From contig JALWZT010000340.1 in the NCBI GenBank assembly GCA_027002405.1, forward strand, positions 1 through 33,817: 33,817 nt of DNA, given 5' to 3'. The notes beneath the pieces are model-generated. The model saw nothing but the letters and a program-made list of their open reading frames with translations. It did no database searches and was not told where the DNA came from. This document shows positions 25,598 through 31,979 of this stretch, piece after piece. Positions within the stretch are counted from its first letter, which is position 1. Each line of letters begins with the position of its first letter. The position numbers and the translations under genes are program-made. This DNA is from Anaerolineae bacterium (lineage in GTDB: Bacteria > Chloroflexota > Anaerolineae > J102).

Positions 25598-26068
25598 TCA
25601 GATATCCAGCTCTTCCCAATCGTCCTGCATCTCTTCCGCGTCCAGGGCTTCTTGATGAGCTTGCCACTGAGCTGCATCCCAAATTTCGAAGTGGGTATCG
25701 ACACCGGCGAAGATCACATCCCCGGAAAGTTCCGCGTATTCACGTAAATAGGCAGGGATGTTGATGCGTCCTACTTTATCCGGCGAAACTTGGGAGACAT
25801 TGGAGAAAAAGCGGCGTTTATACTGCCGGGCCTTGGCCGAAGTGAGCTTCAGGTTCTGCATGCGCTGCCGACGACGTTGGAATTCGCTATCGGGCATGAG
25901 CAGCAAACATTTATCGATGCCTTTGGTGATGAAAAGGGCTTCGTTGGCCAGAGCCTCCCGGATAGGTGCGGGCAAGATCACCCGTCCTTTTTTGTCGATC
26001 CCGCGACGGTATTGACCATAAAAGCTATAAGTCGGGGTAGAACGATCGGGGGGGGATGGGTCAGACAT
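25598..26068 (-). CDS. mraZ: Transcriptional regulator MraZ
   Basis: MraZ is a DNA-binding regulator with two AbrB-like SpoVT domains that controls the dcw operon by binding tandem repeats before its own gene. The 156-residue protein has the first domain at about 17-60 (YGQYRRGIDKKGRVILP) and the second at about 85-130 (VSPDKVGRINIPAYLREYAEL), with a short acidic tail (EEMQDDWEELDI). The N-terminus carries about 15 extra residues before the usual start. ATG at 26068 is chosen; a GTG at 26104 is possible but lies within the operator repeats. The mraZ box is present directly upstream, which supports autoregulation. It is the first gene of the cluster. Confidence 0.94.
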   Translation of the reverse strand: MSDPSPPDRSTPTYSFYGQYRRGIDKKGRVILPAPIREALANEALFITKGIDKCLLLMPDSEFQRRRQRMQNLKLTSAKARQYKRRFFSNVSQVSPDKVGRINIPAYLREYAELSGDVIFAGVDTHFEIWDAAQWQAHQEALDAEEMQDDWEELDI

Positions 26069-26090
26069 GGGGGGAGGATATCCTGAGCTG

Positions 26091-26124
26091 CCACTTTCTT
26101 CCACAAATTACCACTTACTCCCAC
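26091..26124 (-). promoter_or_regulatory. MraZ operator: four tandem GTGG boxes with 10-base period
   Basis: On the minus strand GTGG occurs at 26121-26124, 26111-26114, 26101-26104 and 26091-26094, exactly 10 bases apart. MraZ operators in other bacteria are three or four TGGG/GTGG-type direct repeats with a 10-base period just upstream of mraZ, so this is the probable autoregulatory site. It overlaps and follows the predicted transcription start. Confidence 0.85.
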
Positions 26125-26153
26125 ATTATACTCCAAAACAACGCGTTGTGCAA
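26125..26153 (-). promoter_or_regulatory. Main dcw-cluster promoter (Pmra)
   Basis: On the minus strand TTGCAC (26148-26153), a spacer of exactly 17 bases and TATAAT (26125-26130). The predicted start is about 26118, within the first MraZ boxes, so MraZ binding would block transcription. It is the best sigma70-type promoter in the window. Confidence 0.8.
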
Positions 26154-26194
26154 GGGAAAATTCCCCTTATTTGGTGTTTTCTGAAAAATATCTT

Positions 26195-26452
26195 GCCTGG
26201 AGCAATAGCTCACCGCATAACGACGAAAATGGGGGGGCAGGTGGTCTGCTTTATCCGCGCTATCCGCGGCCAATTCCAACCTCCGATGCGGCGATCCTGA
26301 GCTTTGAGGGAAGCAAAGTGCATAACAGCCTCTAGCCTCGGCGCTACTGAACACTGAATACTGAACACTGGATGAAGATTACTTACCGCAGAGAACGCAG
26401 AGGCCCCAGAGTCAACTGAACACTGATTACTGATTACTGATAACTGATTACT
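26195..26452. repeat. Repeat island between mraZ and the proline dehydrogenase gene
   Basis: No gene seen. A GCTCACCGCATAACGAC variant block (26206-26232), the 84-base block shared with 12049-12132 (26245-26328), then the inverted CTCTGCG block and minus-orientation heptamer and octamer units (ACTGAACACTGAATACTG, 26344-26450). Confidence 0.8.
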
Positions 26453-26471
26453 CTATTTACGGAGCAGCCTG

Positions 26472-26480
26472 TGGTATAAT
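26472..26480 (+). promoter_or_regulatory. Extended -10 promoter of the proline dehydrogenase gene
   Basis: TGGTATAAT is a perfect extended -10. The -35 region falls in the end of the repeat island (TCTATT) and is weak. The predicted transcription start at about 26487 lies downstream of an ATG at 26479, which is why that ATG is rejected as a start. Confidence 0.6.
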
Positions 26481-26526
26481 GGAACCACCACCTTCTCCCT
26501 TCCCGCTCATTCCCCAAACGATTCTT

Positions 26527-27459
26527 ATGATCCTACGACATCTCCTCATCGCCCTTTCCCATAGTAGCACCATGCAGCGCATGACGGTGGATTTTCCCCC
26601 GGCCCGTCGTGTGGCGCGGCGTTTTGTGGCCGGAGAAAGCCGAGAAGACGCGCTGGCCGTGATCCGCACCCTGAACCAGGCCGGGGTTTTGGTGACGTTG
26701 GATTACCTGGGGGAGCATGTGACGGATCGGGCGCTGGCCCGAGCCAGTGTGGGAGAGTACAAGGCCATGTTGCGGGCCATTGGTGCCGAGAACTTGCAAA
26801 GCGGGGTTTCGCTGAAGTTATCGGCCATGGGGGTGCACATTGATGAAGCGTTTTGTGTGGACAATGTGCGGGAGGTGGTGGCCCAGGCCCGGGAAGTAGG
26901 GCGCTTTGTGCGGATCGATATGGAGGAGTCCAGTTTGGTGGATACCACGTTGCGCATTTACCGGCGCCTACGGCAGGAATTTGATAACGTGGGCGTGGTG
27001 CTGCAGGCCTATTTGCACCGCACCCGGGGGGATTTGGAGGCGTTGATCCAGGAAGGGATCGCGGACGTGCGCCTGGTGAAGGGCGCGTACGATGAACCGC
27101 CGGACATCGCGTGGCATGATCGGGCCAAGATACAACAGGAGCTTATCGCGTTGTGCGAGATGATGCTCTCGCCCGAGGCGCGGGGCCACGGCGCGCGGCT
27201 GGCGTTGGGTTCCCATGATGACGTGGTTTACAACCGGGTTATCGCGCTGGCCCGGGCCCAAGGGGTCCCCCCTGATCAATGGGAGATTCAGTTTTTGTAT
27301 GGGATCCGCCGAGATGAGTTGCAGCGCCTGGTGGCTGCCGGGCATCGCATGCGTGTGTATGTGCCCTATGGGGAATCCTGGTACCCCTACTTTATGCGGC
27401 GTTTGGCGGAGCGCCCCGCCAACTTGCTTTTCTTCCTGCGCGCGATGGCAGGCAAATAA
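26527..27459 (+). CDS. Proline dehydrogenase
   Basis: FAD-dependent, membrane-associated enzyme that oxidises proline to pyrroline-5-carboxylate and feeds electrons to the quinone pool. The 310-residue monofunctional protein has the N-terminal helix LRHLLIALSHSS, the RRFVAGESREDAL segment, GVSLKLSAMG, VRIDMEESSLVD and the barrel motifs VRLVKGAYDEP, GSHDD, EIQFLYGIRRDELQRL and YVPYGESWYPYFMRRLAERPAN, which hold FAD and substrate-binding residues (the last two Arg are the typical carboxylate-binding pair). Length matches bacterial single-domain PRODH. No P5C dehydrogenase gene is adjacent. The ATG at 26527 fits the family start. The gene ends 1 base before an intrinsic terminator. Confidence 0.93.
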   Translation: MILRHLLIALSHSSTMQRMTVDFPPARRVARRFVAGESREDALAVIRTLNQAGVLVTLDYLGEHVTDRALARASVGEYKAMLRAIGAENLQSGVSLKLSAMGVHIDEAFCVDNVREVVAQAREVGRFVRIDMEESSLVDTTLRIYRRLRQEFDNVGVVLQAYLHRTRGDLEALIQEGIADVRLVKGAYDEPPDIAWHDRAKIQQELIALCEMMLSPEARGHGARLALGSHDDVVYNRVIALARAQGVPPDQWEIQFLYGIRRDELQRLVAAGHRMRVYVPYGESWYPYFMRRLAERPANLLFFLRAMAGK

Positions 27460-27460
27460 A

Positions 27461-27489
27461 AAAGGGCGCCACTTAATTCGGCGCCCTTT
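27461..27489. terminator. Bidirectional intrinsic terminator
   Basis: Ten-base stem AAAGGGCGCC / GGCGCCCTTT with the loop ACTTAATTC. On the plus strand it follows the proline dehydrogenase stop with only a short T run; on the minus strand it is followed by TTTTTTATTT, a proper U tract, so it terminates minus-strand transcripts best. Confidence 0.85.
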
Positions 27490-27642
27490 CGAGAGAAGCG
27501 ACTGAGCACATTAGCGCATTGCTGAGATCCGTCCCCCGACAAATCTCGTGTGGTGCTCTTGTCGGCCGCCACTGGCGGCAAACTTCAGGACTCAGGATAA
27601 AGTAGGTTCCCCCTGCCTACTTTAACCTTCGGATGTCCTGAC
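27461..27642 (-). ncRNA. Candidate structured small RNA ending at the terminator
   Basis: Read on the minus strand from about 27642 to 27461 (about 180 bases). Helices seen: an outer TCAGGAC (27641-27635) with GTCCTGA (27591-27585) enclosing AAAGTAGG / CCTACTTT (27623-27616 with 27606-27599); GCCGCC-agt-GGCGGC (27579-27565); CCGACAA / TTGTCGG (27565-27559 with 27542-27536); and a possible pseudoknot by GAGCAC (27558-27553) with GTGCTC (27509-27504), enclosing GAGAT / ATCTC (27547-27543 with 27528-27524). A TATATT (27650-27645) could be the -10. The terminator has a U6 tract. No gene follows on that strand for 1.3 kb, so it is a stand-alone RNA rather than a riboswitch. I do not recognise the family; the length is like 6S RNA but no rod with central bubble is visible. 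Confidence 0.55.
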
Positions 27643-27750
27643 GTAATATAAGACGGAACTTTTGGCAAAAAGTTACGGGTGGGAAAGGGCGAATTTGAAA
27701 TTTTTTTCATATTCCAGATGAATGGGACAATTCTATCACTTCCAAGTCCT

Positions 27751-27793
27751 TGTGACATTTGTCACTGCCTGCGACGGCGGCTTTGATTATAAT
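27751..27793 (+). promoter_or_regulatory. CRP/FNR-type operator and -10 upstream of the anion permease
   Basis: Palindrome GTGAC-ATTT-GTCAC (27752-27765; with flanks TGTGACATTTGTCACT, close to the CRP pattern TGTGA-N6-TCACA), 22 bases, then TATAAT (27788-27793). With a start at about 27800 the palindrome centre is at -41.5, the class II activator position. The -35 hexamer (CTGCCT) is poor, as expected for an activated promoter. The same arrangement exists before the ATPase gene. Confidence 0.7.
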
Positions 27794-27808
27794 AAAAATA
27801 ACATCATG

Positions 27809-27995
27809 GTAACTATACACCTATACCCTTCCATAGCAAGGTGAAAACCACGAAGACACGAAGGCACCAAGGCACGAAGGAGAAAATAAAAGGTTCTCTT
27901 CGTGTCTTCGCCTCTCCCCCCGTGTGCGGGGGGAGCCGGAGGGGGGCCTTCGAGCCTTCGTGGCAAAGCGTTGGGTGGGATACCTGTATAGTTAC
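27809..27995. mobile_element. MITE-like element between a promoter and the permease gene
   Basis: The ends are an inverted repeat: GTAACTATACA followed by CCTATACCC on the left (27809-27828) and GGGATACCTGTATAGTTAC on the right (27977-27995). Eleven outer bases match perfectly and the rest imperfectly. Inside are CACGAAGACACGAAGG and its inverse and a CTCCCCCC-gtgtgc-GGGGGGAG hairpin (27914-27935). No transposase and no clear target duplication. It lengthens the permease 5' leader to about 275 bases. Confidence 0.5.
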
Positions 27996-28074
27996 GAAAT
28001 TTTTTCCGTGAACCCCTTATTTTTCTCTGTGTCCTCCGTATCTCCGTCTTGAAAAACCTTTTTACAATGGAGCC

Positions 28075-29166
28075 ATGGCTGCACTACGAAAAAAGTACGC
28101 TTTCATCGATTTTATCCTAAAAGAATGGTTGTTGGTTGCATCGGGCGTTGGTCTGGCACTGACCTCGCTGCTGACCACGCGCCTGCCGCGCTTTTCGGAG
28201 GATGAGCTGGGCGTACTCCTGATCCTTTTCGCCCTGTTTATGACGGTAAAAGGGCTGCAAGAAAGCGGTCTCATTGCCAATGTCGCCCGCAGGATCGAGC
28301 AAGGTCGGGCCATTCCCCTGAAGTTGGTACTGGGGACATTTTTCCTGGCGATGCTGATGACCAACGATGTGGCCCTGGTAGTCATGGTTCCTTTGACGTT
28401 ATCTCTGCAAATCAGGCGCAAGGACATTCTCGTAATCCTGGAAGCATTGGCCGCGAACGCCGGGTCTGCGTTGATGCCCTTCGGCAATCCGCAGAATTTG
28501 TATCTCTACTGGCACTATCGGGTGGGTCCCGTGGACTTCATATCTACCATTGCGCCCTTTTCATTGGCGTTCCTCGTGCTACTGGCTGGTGCCGCTTCGG
28601 TCACGAAGACGGAAAACAGCGCTGCCGCTGGGGCATCTCTGCCCGCCATCCACCGAATTGCCTGGGGGTTTGGCGTTCTTTTCCTCATCCTCATCCTCGC
28701 CATCCTGCATGTGCTGCCATTGTTTGTGGCGGTGTTGGTGATTCTGGCCGCGGCCGCGTTGGACAGGCGGGCTTTGCGGGTGGATTATGCGATTCTGGTC
28801 ACTTTCCTTCTTTTTTTCGGAATCACGGACAATTTGAGATATATCTTGACGGCTGAATTGCATCAAGCCGGGCATGTCTTTTTGTTGTCCGCCTTGATAA
28901 GCCAATTCATCAGCAATGTACCCGCGGCCCTCTTGTTCGCCGAATTCACCCCTCATTGGCAGGCGCTGCTGTGGGGCGTCAATGCCGGCGGCTTCGGGAG
29001 TCTCGTCGCGTCCCTGGCGAACCTGATCGCCTACAAGTTCTATCTGGCCGATGGCCAAACCAAAGCGCCTTTTGTCTTCACCATCAAGTTTATGGCAATG
29101 GGATTCATGGCGCTGGCGATCGCCATCCTGCTGTATGGCATGCGTTTTGGTCTTGGGGCAATATAA
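28075..29166 (+). CDS. Anion permease of the ArsB/NhaD/SLC13-like (ion transporter) superfamily
   Basis: The 363-residue product is a polytopic membrane protein with about ten helices. The two half-repeats carry the superfamily motifs: AANAGSALMPFGNPQNLYLY (about residues 125-145; compare the S-x-x-TP-x-GN-x-x-N hairpin of ArsB, CitM and SLC13) and QFISNVPAALLF (about 281-292) with NAGGFGSLVASLANLIAY, the second hairpin. The substrate (arsenite, dicarboxylate, sulfate or Na+/H+ exchange) cannot be told. It is shorter than most members (about 420-600) because the central loops are short. TACAAT just upstream (28063-28068) has no good -35. GGAG is only 2 bases before the ATG, so translation signals are weak. 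Its promoter geometry links it to the following ATPase gene. Confidence 0.8.
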   Translation: MAALRKKYAFIDFILKEWLLVASGVGLALTSLLTTRLPRFSEDELGVLLILFALFMTVKGLQESGLIANVARRIEQGRAIPLKLVLGTFFLAMLMTNDVALVVMVPLTLSLQIRRKDILVILEALAANAGSALMPFGNPQNLYLYWHYRVGPVDFISTIAPFSLAFLVLLAGAASVTKTENSAAAGASLPAIHRIAWGFGVLFLILILAILHVLPLFVAVLVILAAAALDRRALRVDYAILVTFLLFFGITDNLRYILTAELHQAGHVFLLSALISQFISNVPAALLFAEFTPHWQALLWGVNAGGFGSLVASLANLIAYKFYLADGQTKAPFVFTIKFMAMGFMALAIAILLYGMRFGLGAI

Positions 29167-29186
29167 GCAGCGGCTTTTCATCGGCC

Positions 29187-29228
29187 GTGACAAAAGTCAC
29201 TGCAACAAGGCCGAAGGAACGCGATAAT
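29187..29228 (+). promoter_or_regulatory. CRP/FNR-type operator and -10 upstream of the H+-ATPase gene
   Basis: Palindrome GTGAC-AAAA-GTCAC (29187-29200), then TGC and in total 22 bases, then GATAAT (29223-29228). The centre is at about -41.5 from the predicted start near 29235. Operator, spacing and -10 coincide with the promoter at 27751-27793, although the sequences between them differ. Confidence 0.7.
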
Positions 29229-29289
29229 GCAGATGAACCTGGCCGTCCGGGCGCTGCCCAACGCCGGCCACACAGAGGAGCCTGATATC

Positions 29290-31932
29290 ATGAAGAAAAC
29301 CGATGCATACCAAAACCAATCCATCGACGAAACCCTCAAAGAGCTGGGAACCGACCTGCAAAAGGGCCTCAGTTCGGAAGAAGCCCAAAAGCGCTTGCAG
29401 CAATACGGCCCCAACGCCATCGAGGAGAAAGAGGAGCCCCTGTGGCATCGCGTCTTTCGCCGCTTTTGGGGCCCGATCCCCTGGATGATCGAGATCGCGG
29501 CCATCCTCTCCGCCGCGGTCAAGAAGTGGGAGGATTTCGTCATCATTCTCATCATGCTGCTGGTCAACGCCGGTCTGGACTTCTATCAGGAAGGGCGGGC
29601 GTTGAATGCCCTCAAGACCCTGAAGCAGAAGCTGGCCCGGCAGGCCATTGTGCTGCGGGATGGCACATTCAAGCCCATTCCCGCCAGGGACCTGGTGCCG
29701 GGCGACATCATCAAACTCAAAATCGGTGACGTGGTCCCCGCGGATGTGCAACTGCTGCAAGGGGATTACCTGCTGGTGGACCAATCGGTGCTCACCGGCG
29801 AATCCCTGCCCGTGAGCAAGAAGCCGGGCGAGGTCGCCTACGCCAATACCATCGTCAAGCAGGGCGAGATGGTAGCCGTGGTGGTGAACACGGGCATGCA
29901 TACGAACTTCGCCCAGGTGGCGGCGCTGGTGGCCCAGGCTCAGGAAGAGGAGACCAGCCATTTCCAGAAGATGGTCATCCAGGTGGGCGACTATCTGATC
30001 CTGCTCACCATCGCCCTGGTCGTTATCATCGTCATGGTGGGCATCTTCCGCAACGAAAACATTCTGGAGCTCATTCGATTTGCCCTGGTGCTGACGGTGG
30101 CGGCCATACCCGTGGCCATGCCCGCGGTGCTGTCGGTGGTCATGGCCCTGGGCGCGGTGAACCTGGCCAGGAAACAAGCCATCGTCAGTCGCCTGGTAGC
30201 CATCGAGGAACTGGCGGGGGTGGATGTGTTGTGCAGCGACAAGACCGGCACCCTCACCCTCAATCAGCTCCAGGTGACCCAGCCCACGGTTTTTGATGGG
30301 CATGATGAGCAGGAGTTGCTGCTCATGGGCGTGCTGGCTTCCAGACCGGAGGACCAGGACCCCATCGACCTGGCCATTTACAACTACCTGAAAGTCCATT
30401 ATCCCGATCTGAACTGGCAGGACTACCAGCAAGTTCACTTCACCCCCTTTGATCCCATCCGCAAGCGCACCGAAGCCGACATCAAACATGGCGACGAGAC
30501 GTTTGTGGCCATCAAGGGCGCGCCCCAGGTGGTCATGGAGCTGGCCAAACTGCCCGAGGAGGAGGTGGCGAAGCTGAACAAGCTCGTGGACGACTTCGCC
30601 AGCAAGGGCTATCGCACCCTGGCCGTGGCCAAAAAGGTGGGGGATCGGGTCGATCTCATCGGCCTCATCCCCATGCTGGACCCGCCCCGGCCCGATTCGA
30701 AGGAGGTCATCGAAGACCTGCGTCGGCATCACGTGCAGGTGAAGATGATCACAGGGGACAATATCGCCATTGCCAGGGAAATCGGGCGCATGTTGGGGCT
30801 GACCGGTCCGGCCATGCGGGCGCGGGAACTGCGCACCAGCAAGGATGAGGGCATCGTCATGCTCACCTCCATCCTGGCCAAAGCCATCTACGAAAAGCTC
30901 TATCCCGACGCGGACAAAGAGTCCGTACAGAAATTTGCCGAGGAGGTGGTGCGGGAAGTCGAGGCCCAGTTCGACACCAGCGAACTGAGCAAAGGCCTGG
31001 TCAGCGCCCACGAATCGGACATCATCGCCAAGATCGAAGAGACCGAGATCTTCGCCGAAGTCGTGCCCGAGGACAAATTCCTCATCGTCAAGGCCCTGCA
31101 AAAAGCGAATCACATCGTGGCCATGACAGGGGACGGCGTCAACGACGCCCCGGCATTGAAAAAGGCGGATTGTGGCATCGCCGTGGCCAACGCCACGGAC
31201 GCGGCCCGCGCGGCCGCGGATATCATCCTCACCACCCCGGGCCTGGCCGTAATCAAAGACGCGGTCAAACTTTCCCGCAGCATTTTCGAACGCATGAAGA
31301 GCTATGCCACCTTCCGCGTGGCCGAAACCATCCGGGTCATCTTCTTCATGACCCTGAGCATCGTGGTCTTCAACTTCTACCCGGTGACCGCGCTGATGAT
31401 CATCATCCTGGCCTTGCTCAACGATATTCCCATCATGAGCATTGCCTACGACAATACGCGGGTAGACAAGAAGCCCGTACGTTGGAACATGCAGGAATTG
31501 CTGGCCGTCTCCACCACCCTGGGTTTGACCGGCGTCCTCTCATCCTTCCTGCTTTTCTTCATCATGGTGCAAATGCACCTGTCCCATCCTTTGATCCAAT
31601 CCCTGTTTTTCGCTAAACTGGTGATCGCCGGGCACGGCACCATCTACAACACCCGTATCGATGACTGGTTTTGGAAGAAGCCCTATCCTTCCTGGATTCT
31701 GTTCGGCGCCACCTTCAGCACCCGGGTGTTGGGCACACTGTTCGCGGTCTATGGCTGGTTCATGGAGCCCATCGGCTGGAAGCTGGCCCTGCTGATGTGG
31801 GCCTATGCGCTCATCTGGTTCGTATTCAACGACGTGGTGAAGATGCTGACCTACAAATGGCTGCGCACTCGCCGCGGCCGGGCCTATCTGGCCAGCAAGA
31901 ACCTGCGCGGCGCCCTGCGGCAGTTGGTTTGA
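29290..31932 (+). CDS. Plasma-membrane-type H+-transporting P-type ATPase (type IIIA)
   Basis: Proton-pumping P-type ATPase. The 880-residue protein has the actuator motif TGES (169-172), the phosphorylation site CSDKTGTLTLNQ with Asp317, the hinge TGDGVNDAP (from Thr613) and membrane helices at about 60-110, 230-285 and 640-840. In helix M6 the LLND motif places Asp712 where plant and fungal H+-ATPases have the proton-binding Asp (AHA2 Asp684). GIAVANATDAARAAADIILT is typical of type IIIA. It lacks the long C-terminal autoinhibitory domain of eukaryotic enzymes. ATG at 29290 has a GAGGAG ribosome site 9 bases upstream; the ATG at 29227 lies in the -10 element. The APC permease follows after 47 bases, probably in one operon. 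Confidence 0.9.
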   Translation: MKKTDAYQNQSIDETLKELGTDLQKGLSSEEAQKRLQQYGPNAIEEKEEPLWHRVFRRFWGPIPWMIEIAAILSAAVKKWEDFVIILIMLLVNAGLDFYQEGRALNALKTLKQKLARQAIVLRDGTFKPIPARDLVPGDIIKLKIGDVVPADVQLLQGDYLLVDQSVLTGESLPVSKKPGEVAYANTIVKQGEMVAVVVNTGMHTNFAQVAALVAQAQEEETSHFQKMVIQVGDYLILLTIALVVIIVMVGIFRNENILELIRFALVLTVAAIPVAMPAVLSVVMALGAVNLARKQAIVSRLVAIEELAGVDVLCSDKTGTLTLNQLQVTQPTVFDGHDEQELLLMGVLASRPEDQDPIDLAIYNYLKVHYPDLNWQDYQQVHFTPFDPIRKRTEADIKHGDETFVAIKGAPQVVMELAKLPEEEVAKLNKLVDDFASKGYRTLAVAKKVGDRVDLIGLIPMLDPPRPDSKEVIEDLRRHHVQVKMITGDNIAIAREIGRMLGLTGPAMRARELRTSKDEGIVMLTSILAKAIYEKLYPDADKESVQKFAEEVVREVEAQFDTSELSKGLVSAHESDIIAKIEETEIFAEVVPEDKFLIVKALQKANHIVAMTGDGVNDAPALKKADCGIAVANATDAARAAADIILTTPGLAVIKDAVKLSRSIFERMKSYATFRVAETIRVIFFMTLSIVVFNFYPVTALMIIILALLNDIPIMSIAYDNTRVDKKPVRWNMQELLAVSTTLGLTGVLSSFLLFFIMVQMHLSHPLIQSLFFAKLVIAGHGTIYNTRIDDWFWKKPYPSWILFGATFSTRVLGTLFAVYGWFMEPIGWKLALLMWAYALIWFVFNDVVKMLTYKWLRTRRGRAYLASKNLRGALRQLV

Positions 31933-31979
31933 ACTTTCACTCGTAGCCCTTGCTTCATTCTCACTCACAGGAAACCCCC

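Noticed and set aside
25596-25682. ATG start of rsmH inside mraZ
   Set aside because: It would overlap mraZ by 85 bases and add an unconserved leader; the TTG at 25595 fits the family N-terminus.
26069-26104. GTG start of mraZ at 26104
   Set aside because: It lies inside the operator repeats and the extra residues have no similarity to MraZ. Not fully excluded.
26479-26526. Upstream ATG of the proline dehydrogenase gene
   Set aside because: It overlaps the -10 element and would precede the transcription start.
27806-27844. Twelve-codon leader peptide after the 27788 promoter
   Set aside because: It has no ribosome site and overlaps the inverted end of the MITE-like element; probably chance.
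27914-27935. CTCCCCCC/GGGGGGAG hairpin as a terminator
   Set aside because: No T tract follows on either strand; it is more likely part of a repeat element.
29227-29289. Upstream ATG of the ATPase gene
   Set aside because: It overlaps the -10; the ATG at 29290 has a good ribosome site.
29197-31113. 638-codon open frame on the minus strand
   Set aside because: Antisense to the P-type ATPase gene; His/Gly/Asp-rich shadow translation.
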